DNA of 64,000 bases from NCBI RefSeq assembly GCF_000967725.1, contig NZ_JXYE01000006.1:186001-250000 (forward strand), given 5' to 3'. Under the pieces are notes generated by a model, which saw only the letters and a list, made by a program, of their open reading frames with translations, ran no database searches and was not told the origin of the DNA. Source of the DNA: Loktanella sp. S4079 (GTDB taxonomy: Bacteria; Pseudomonadota; Alphaproteobacteria; Rhodobacterales; Rhodobacteraceae). This document shows, piece by piece, positions 59,452-64,000 of this stretch. A program made the position numbers and the translations under genes. Within the stretch, counting starts at the first letter, position 1, and the number at the start of each line of letters is the position of its first letter.

Positions 59452-59499
59452 TGTTACGGTGTGTTACATAAGCATTGAAATTGTTGCATGTTGTTACAT
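59452..59499. promoter_or_regulatory. Helically phased direct repeats, probable response-regulator binding site
   Basis: TGTTRC occurs at 59452, 59462, 59482 and 59492, that is, at exact 10-base multiples with one register (59472) unmatched. Three of the copies continue as TGTTRCAT. It lies in the 241-base region between the sugar-binding-protein gene and the response-regulator gene. OmpR-family proteins bind tandem direct repeats of about one helical turn, so control of either or both operons is likely. Confidence 0.55.
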
Positions 59500-59570
59500 T
59501 CAAGGCCACATGAGATGCCAAGAGACCATGGCAAACCTGTAAAGTTTCTGTGCGCAAGGAGGAGGCGGAC

Positions 59571-60299
59571 ATGGCGATTCTACGGATACTCGTTGTCGAC
59601 GACGACCCCGAAATGCGTCAAATTCTGACTCAGTTCTTGCAACAGAACGGAACCATCGCGCTCGCCGCTGCGGGAGAGGCTGACATCCGCAAGCATATGG
59701 CATCGGGCCGTATCGACCTTATTTTGCTGGATGTGATGCTGGGCGACGAAAGCGGTATTGAAATCTGTGCAAAGCTGCGCAGAGAAGACGACGTACCAAT
59801 CATCATGGTCTCTGCCCTATCAACAGATCAGCAACGGATGGCCGGATACGCCGTTGGGGCGGATGACTACATAGCCAAGCCATTTAACACCGAATTGCTG
59901 CTGGCGCGGATCAAGGCCGTGATGTCACGCACCCGGCGGACTGCATCGCTCGCGCATCGGCGCAGGTTAACACGGTTCGAATTTGCCGGTTGGACCTACG
60001 ATGGCCGCACCGATGAGGTTACATCCCCACAAGGATATCAGGTGACGCTTTCTCAGCGCGAGATCGGGTTGCTTCAGGCGCTCTTGGCGAACCCGCATAT
60101 CCCGCTCACCCGCGAAGAAATTGCCGCCGCAATGGACGCAACGGGCGAAGAAGGCGACGCCAGTGGACGTGCGATTGACGTTTTGGTGGGGCGCTTGCGC
60201 ACGAAAATCGAAGCAAACCCAAAGCAGCCAAAATTGATCAAGACCCAGCGCGGTGTCGGCTATGTCTTTGCCACCGACGTGAACAAAGTCGACGCATGA
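59571..60299 (+). CDS. OmpR-family response regulator, probable glucose-transport regulator
   Basis: A 242-residue regulator: receiver with VDDDPEMR, phospho-acceptor Asp in LILLDVMLGDES, VSALS and YIAKPFNTELLLARIK, then a winged helix (SQREIGLLQALLANPHIPLT, IDVLVGRLRTKIEANPKQP, IKTQRGVGYVFA). A strong AAGGAGGAGG precedes the ATG at 59571. It overlaps the kinase gene by 4 bases. In Pseudomonas the GltR-GtrS two-component system controls gts glucose transport, and the gene arrangement here is analogous; orthology is not shown. Confidence 0.9.
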   Translation: MAILRILVVDDDPEMRQILTQFLQQNGTIALAAAGEADIRKHMASGRIDLILLDVMLGDESGIEICAKLRREDDVPIIMVSALSTDQQRMAGYAVGADDYIAKPFNTELLLARIKAVMSRTRRTASLAHRRRLTRFEFAGWTYDGRTDEVTSPQGYQVTLSQREIGLLQALLANPHIPLTREEIAAAMDATGEEGDASGRAIDVLVGRLRTKIEANPKQPKLIKTQRGVGYVFATDVNKVDA

Positions 60300-61747
60300 T
60301 CCGCAAGTTAATCAGCCTGCGCTATGCCGGACCTATGCTATTGGCGCTTGCGTTTATGGCCGGGATTGCCTCGGCGGCGCTATGGCTGAACGCAACGCAT
60401 CGCTGGCACGCACATTTGCAATCGGCGCGGTTTGCTGGTGAAACGCTTTATGATGCCATCACACTGGGTGCCGAAATGCCGCCCGGCATTACCCAAGCTC
60501 CACTGCCCGCCTACGCCCAAGCAGTCGCACAGCGCGGTCGATTTGAGCGGCTCACAAATGTACCGCGACCTGCGATGGTCACGCATCTGACACTCAACGC
60601 AGACCACGCTGATTTGCTGTCGGGCAAGAGCCTGCGGCTCGCCATTGTGTCGTCTGCCCTGCGCTATCCGGTTTCGGAAATCGCGCTCAGTGATACCCAT
60701 TCCACGAAGAACACAATGGGCGAAATCACTGTTTTGCTCGCGACCTATTGTAGTGACGCAATGCTGTTTGCCAGCATCGCCGGTGAGGATTGGCAACTCT
60801 TTGAGGGGCAAGGGCTCTGGGGATGCGCCGCCTCGCCCGCGGATACGCGCCTTGGGGCGGTGATGCTTGGCCTGCTGGCGTTGGCGATACTTGCCGGGAT
60901 CACAACAAATGCCGCGACCGATTTCTCGACCTTTGCCGGAAAACTAAGATCGCATCGCCGGCTTGGTCAGGCTGATATGTTTACACCAGTTGGGCCCGCC
61001 GAACTGCGTGACTTGATTGATGCGGTCAACGCCTATCGCATTGTTGAACGCGAACATCTGGCCGAACGCGCGTTGGTTTTGTCAGGTGTTAGTCACGATT
61101 TGGGCACCCCCGCGACCCGGCTAAAATTGCGCGCAGCTTTGATTGCAGACCCAGAACTGCGCGGCAAATTCGAGGCCGACATCGACCAGATGACCGGCAT
61201 TATCGAAAGCGTTCTGACCTACACCCGCGCAGAGCTAAGCACCGAAGATGCGCGCAAACTCTCACTGACGTCATTGGTGGATGCGGTCGTGTCTGACTAT
61301 GAGGACATAGGCAAACCAGTCGGCTTTGGCGCAACGACCAAAGTCGTCGTCGAAGGTGGGCAATCCATCTTTATGTCGCGACGCGGTCGCACCGAAATGA
61401 CCGAAGAGTCACAGATCATCCTACAAGCCCGCCCGGTGGCTTTGCGACGCGCCCTGACCAACTTGATTGATAACGCGCTCAAATACGGGCGCCGGGCGGT
61501 TGTCGCGATCGAAACCGACGCAGAATACGCCCATATCCTGATCGAAGATGAAGGCGGTCAAGACACTATTCTCGAGCTGCAAAACATGACCGCACCGTTC
61601 AAGCGTGGCGCGAACTCTGCCTCAATCGAAGGGTTCGGCATGGGGCTGACGATTGCCTCGACCATCGCGATTGAGCATGGGGGCAGCCTGTCATTTGAAC
61701 CGGGGAAAATGGGGCTCGTCGCCCGCCTGAGCATCGCACGCCACTAG
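60296..61747 (+). CDS. Sensor histidine kinase, partner of the divergent glucose-locus regulator
   Basis: A 483-residue kinase with TM1 at about residues 12-32, a periplasmic sensor of about 150 residues, and TM2 near 190-205. The cytoplasmic part has the H-box GVSHDLGTPATRLKLRAALI and N-box LTNLIDNALKYG. The first G-box is atypical (EDEGGQD where DxGxG is usual); the later FGMGLTIAST is intact. The H-box has GTP in place of the common RTP. Its stop overlaps the convergent racemase gene by 4 bases (CTAG). Confidence 0.88.
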   Translation: MIRKLISLRYAGPMLLALAFMAGIASAALWLNATHRWHAHLQSARFAGETLYDAITLGAEMPPGITQAPLPAYAQAVAQRGRFERLTNVPRPAMVTHLTLNADHADLLSGKSLRLAIVSSALRYPVSEIALSDTHSTKNTMGEITVLLATYCSDAMLFASIAGEDWQLFEGQGLWGCAASPADTRLGAVMLGLLALAILAGITTNAATDFSTFAGKLRSHRRLGQADMFTPVGPAELRDLIDAVNAYRIVEREHLAERALVLSGVSHDLGTPATRLKLRAALIADPELRGKFEADIDQMTGIIESVLTYTRAELSTEDARKLSLTSLVDAVVSDYEDIGKPVGFGATTKVVVEGGQSIFMSRRGRTEMTEESQIILQARPVALRRALTNLIDNALKYGRRAVVAIETDAEYAHILIEDEGGQDTILELQNMTAPFKRGANSASIEGFGMGLTIASTIAIEHGGSLSFEPGKMGLVARLSIARH

Positions 61748-62385
61748 GTCAGCCAAGCGCAGCTTTTGGCGGCGCAGGCGACGGGATCAATGATGTTGAC
61801 CGCGACCGCTTTGCGAACTTGGTCCACCACCTGAACCATACCCGCACAGCCCAAAATTATCGCGTCGATCCCATCTTCGCTGATCGCGCAATTGGCCTCT
61901 TGGATGATCCGTTCAGACGCGCTGATTGTATCGGAATCAAGCGCGAGCACTGGAATCTCAGAAGCGCGCACGCGCCCGACAAACCGGTCCAACCCACAAC
62001 TGCGGATATTCTCTGATAGCACCGGAACCGATGCCCCGAGCGTCGTCACCACACTAAAACGCCAATTGCGCAAGGCGGCATAGTGATAGGACGCCTGACC
62101 AATACCAATGACCGGGCAATGCGCGATCTTTGCAGCCTCGGTCAGGGCGGTATCATCAAAGCACCCGATGATGATCGCATCCGCCTTTTGGTCCACAGCC
62201 CGCTCGACAAGCGACAGCAGGTGTGGTGCGGCTTTGCGGCCGTCTTGCGGACCTTGGATTGAGGCGGGCCCTAGGGTGGATGTCCAACCCTCAAATGCAA
62301 TGCCGGGTGCTGCACGACGCGCGGTGGCGACCATTGCGTCTGTCATGCTTTGGGTGCTGTTGGGATTAATGATGATCACCGCCAT
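61744..62385 (-). CDS. Aspartate/glutamate/hydantoin racemase family protein
   Basis: A 213-residue cofactor-independent racemase with the two catalytic cysteines in AIIIGCFDDTAL and AIILGCAGMV, the family N-terminus IIINPNSTQSMTDAM, and a late NIIDPVACAA. This is the HyuE (hydantoin racemase) group, which can include allantoin racemase. The ATG at 62385 overlaps the permease stop (ATGA); the open frame to 62445 is not supported. Co-transcription with a polyamine-type importer suggests its substrate is brought in by that importer. Confidence 0.87.
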   Translation of the reverse strand: MAVIIINPNSTQSMTDAMVATARRAAPGIAFEGWTSTLGPASIQGPQDGRKAAPHLLSLVERAVDQKADAIIIGCFDDTALTEAAKIAHCPVIGIGQASYHYAALRNWRFSVVTTLGASVPVLSENIRSCGLDRFVGRVRASEIPVLALDSDTISASERIIQEANCAISEDGIDAIILGCAGMVQVVDQVRKAVAVNIIDPVACAAKSCAWLT

Positions 62386-63224
62386 CAAAGCATTCCCCGG
62401 CCAGCGTCTGACCCCTGTTTTGCCCGACGACGGTTCAGGCCCCACACGATGAGCAGGAAAACCAGAATGATCAGCAATGAAAACCCAGTCGTCAACGTGC
62501 CCAATGCAAATAGCACGGGCGTGGTCACATTTGTGGTCATGCCAAAAATCTCGAGCGGCAGCGTATTGTAGCTGCCAGAGGTCAGCAGGGTCCGTGCAAA
62601 TTCATCATAGCTAAGCGTAAACCCAAACAAGGCCACCCCGATCAGAGAGGGTGCGATAATGGGCAACACCACGTGGCGAATGACTTGGATTGGTGAGGCG
62701 CCCAAATCACGCGCCGCTTCTTCGTAGGATTTATCGAACCGGTTAAAGACCGCGAACATGATCAACAACCCAAACGGAAGCGTCCAAGTGAGCTGCGCCC
62801 CAAACCCCGAAGTGGCCCAGTGTACTGGCATCCCGGATTGCGACCAGATGAGCCCAACCCCAAGCGAGATGAGGATCGACGGGATCACAAGAGATGTGAT
62901 GATCAAATAAAACAGCACAGTTGACCCGGCAAAGCGTTGGCGAAACGCAAGCCCACCCATGACCGAGACCACAACTGTGGTCACCATCACCATCAGCCCC
63001 AGCACAAAGGACCGCGCGAAAGATCCCCAAATATCGCCCACGGCTTGTTCTTGGAAAAGGTCACGGAACCAGTGCAGCGATACGCCACGCATCGGAAAGG
63101 TCAGACCACCCCCCGGCCCTTGGAATGATAATATCCCAATGGTCAGTGTCGGCCCGTAAAGAAACAGCAAAAAGACGACGAAAAACGCGGTCAGCACGTA
63201 AAAAGACTTGGGACGCGGTTCCAT
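62385..63224 (-). CDS. ABC transporter permease, PotC-like
   Basis: A 279-residue inner-membrane permease of the spermidine/putrescine-type importer family with about six helices and the EAA loop EEAARDLGASPIQVIRHVVLP. Motifs FALGTLTTGFSLLIILVFLL and YDEFARTLLTSG are typical of PotC-like proteins. It directly abuts the first permease gene. The substrate is unknown; the racemase suggests a hydantoin, ureide or amino acid derivative in preference to a polyamine. Confidence 0.88.
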   Translation of the reverse strand: MEPRPKSFYVLTAFFVVFLLFLYGPTLTIGILSFQGPGGGLTFPMRGVSLHWFRDLFQEQAVGDIWGSFARSFVLGLMVMVTTVVVSVMGGLAFRQRFAGSTVLFYLIITSLVIPSILISLGVGLIWSQSGMPVHWATSGFGAQLTWTLPFGLLIMFAVFNRFDKSYEEAARDLGASPIQVIRHVVLPIIAPSLIGVALFGFTLSYDEFARTLLTSGSYNTLPLEIFGMTTNVTTPVLFALGTLTTGFSLLIILVFLLIVWGLNRRRAKQGSDAGRGML

Positions 63225-64000
63225 TTATAGCTCCTTTCTGATGTCGACAAAGCGCAGCAGCGTACCAATCAGCAACAAAACAGTGATCAGCAAAATCACA
63301 GCCGTCGCCGAGGCCGAAGGATATTGCAGCAAGGCGATATCGTTCTGGATCATTCGGCCCACATTGGCCGATTGGCTACCCGACATGAAACGCACGGTGA
63401 TAAAATCGCCCATCACCAGTGCCACCACAAAAATCGTCCCGATCATGATGCCCGGTTTCGTCAGCGGGACGATAACATGCCACTGGGTTTGCCACCCCGT
63501 AGCGCCGTTGTCTGCTGCGGCCTCGATCAGAGATTTGTCGATCCGCATCATCGTGTTGAAAATCGGCACAACCATGAACAGCGTATAAAGATGCACAAAC
63601 GCAAGGATCACGCTGAAATCGCTGAACAAAAGCCATTCGAGCGGTTCATCAATGACGCCCATCGACATCAGCGTGGAGTTCGCGATCCCGTTACGCCCCA
63701 GAAACGGAATCCACGAAATCATCCGAATGATATTTGAGGTCAAGAATGGGATTGTACACAGCAAGAACAGCGCAATCTGCCACGTCTGACTACGGATATG
63801 AAATGCCAGATAATAGGCGACCGTAAACCCGATAAGCAGCGTAAAGGCCCATGTGATCAATGCGTATTTGAAGGTGTTAAAAAAGACCCGGTAGGTCACA
63901 TTCGACCCAAGCAAAAATTCGTAGTTGTCGAATTGGAACGCGGGATAGATCGACCATTCGGTGGCGCCCCAAAAACTGACGGTGACGATCATCAAGATCG
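63225..64000 (-). CDS. ABC transporter permease, PotB-like, 5' end outside window
   Basis: At least 257 residues of a PotB-type permease. The frame is still open at the window edge, and the first visible residues (MIVTVSFWGATEWSIYPAFQ) correspond to the end of the first membrane helix, so the start lies beyond base 64000. It has further helices and the EAA loop EAAADNGATGWQTQWHVIVP. It precedes the PotC-like gene with no gap. Confidence 0.88.
   Translation of the reverse strand, partial: ILMIVTVSFWGATEWSIYPAFQFDNYEFLLGSNVTYRVFFNTFKYALITWAFTLLIGFTVAYYLAFHIRSQTWQIALFLLCTIPFLTSNIIRMISWIPFLGRNGIANSTLMSMGVIDEPLEWLLFSDFSVILAFVHLYTLFMVVPIFNTMMRIDKSLIEAAADNGATGWQTQWHVIVPLTKPGIMIGTIFVVALVMGDFITVRFMSGSQSANVGRMIQNDIALLQYPSASATAVILLITVLLLIGTLLRFVDIRKEL

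Noticed and set aside
58769..59542. 257-codon plus-strand frame opposite the glucose-binding-protein gene
   Set aside because: It is antisense to a well-supported gene, Cys/Arg-rich with no recognisable domain, and covers the divergent promoter region.

Overview
The window looks like a chromosomal segment from a marine alphaproteobacterium of the Rhodobacteraceae (roseobacter group). The evidence is the rhizobial/roseobacter-type rhamnose locus, the PhyR-NepR-EcfG general stress response cassette, a Na+-translocating NADH:quinone reductase (NQR) and several operons with roseobacter-like gene order. I cannot name the genus from sequence alone. I saw no rRNA, tRNA, CRISPR array, prophage or intact insertion sequence.

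Layout. (1) 1-527: the 3' end of iolB (inositol catabolism). (2) 841-11413: a complete L-rhamnose locus, with rhaI and rhaD on the minus strand and, diverging from them, rhaR, an ABC importer (rhaSTPQ), mutarotase and kinase on the plus strand. (3) 11435-16573: a general stress response island (holin-like protein, DUF883, DUF1328, ExoD, PhyR, NepR, EcfG, HisKA_2 kinase) with four matches to the EcfG promoter consensus arranged as two divergent pairs. (4) 16595-22306: a phospholipase D-family protein, a corrinoid-type ABC importer behind a textbook cobalamin riboswitch, and an alpha/beta hydrolase. (5) 22597-31610: an unusual four-gene operon. It encodes a long, divergent GltB-like glutamate synthase, a CysJ/P450-reductase-like diflavin reductase, a HemS/HmuS-like protein and a siderophore-interacting flavoreductase. 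(6) 31667-38271: aconitase B, CbiX with a His-rich tail plus two paralogous 166-residue unknowns, and an E. coli-type CysH. (7) 38289-45647: nqrM and apbE diverging from nqrABCDEF. (8) 45684-54212: a LysR/alcohol dehydrogenase pair, an OmpR-type two-component system, a run of small or secreted proteins, and a PQQ-type sugar dehydrogenase. (9) 54219-61747: a Pseudomonas-Gts-like glucose importer with glucokinase, diverging from a two-component system. (10) 61744-64000: a racemase-family protein and two permeases of a polyamine-type ABC importer, the last cut by the window edge.

How the genes work together. Rhamnose is imported by RhaSTPQ, epimerised, isomerised by RhaI, phosphorylated by RhaK and cleaved/oxidised by RhaD. 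Glucose can be oxidised in the periplasm by the sugar dehydrogenase or imported and phosphorylated by Glk. ApbE and NqrM, encoded next to the NQR genes, are its maturation factors. In the stress cassette PhyR, NepR and EcfG form the known partner-switch, and the promoters seen here predict autoregulation plus control of small envelope proteins.

The best candidate for something undescribed is the operon at 22597-31610. A glutamate-synthase-like protein with an altered Fe-S cysteine spacing and a long C-terminal extension lies 3 bases upstream of an NADPH diflavin reductase, with no GltD-type small subunit nearby, and is co-oriented with two heme/iron-handling genes. That pairing suggests a glutamate synthase (or related amidotransferase/oxidoreductase) with an alternative electron donor, possibly linked to iron or heme metabolism. 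This is inference from gene order and motifs.
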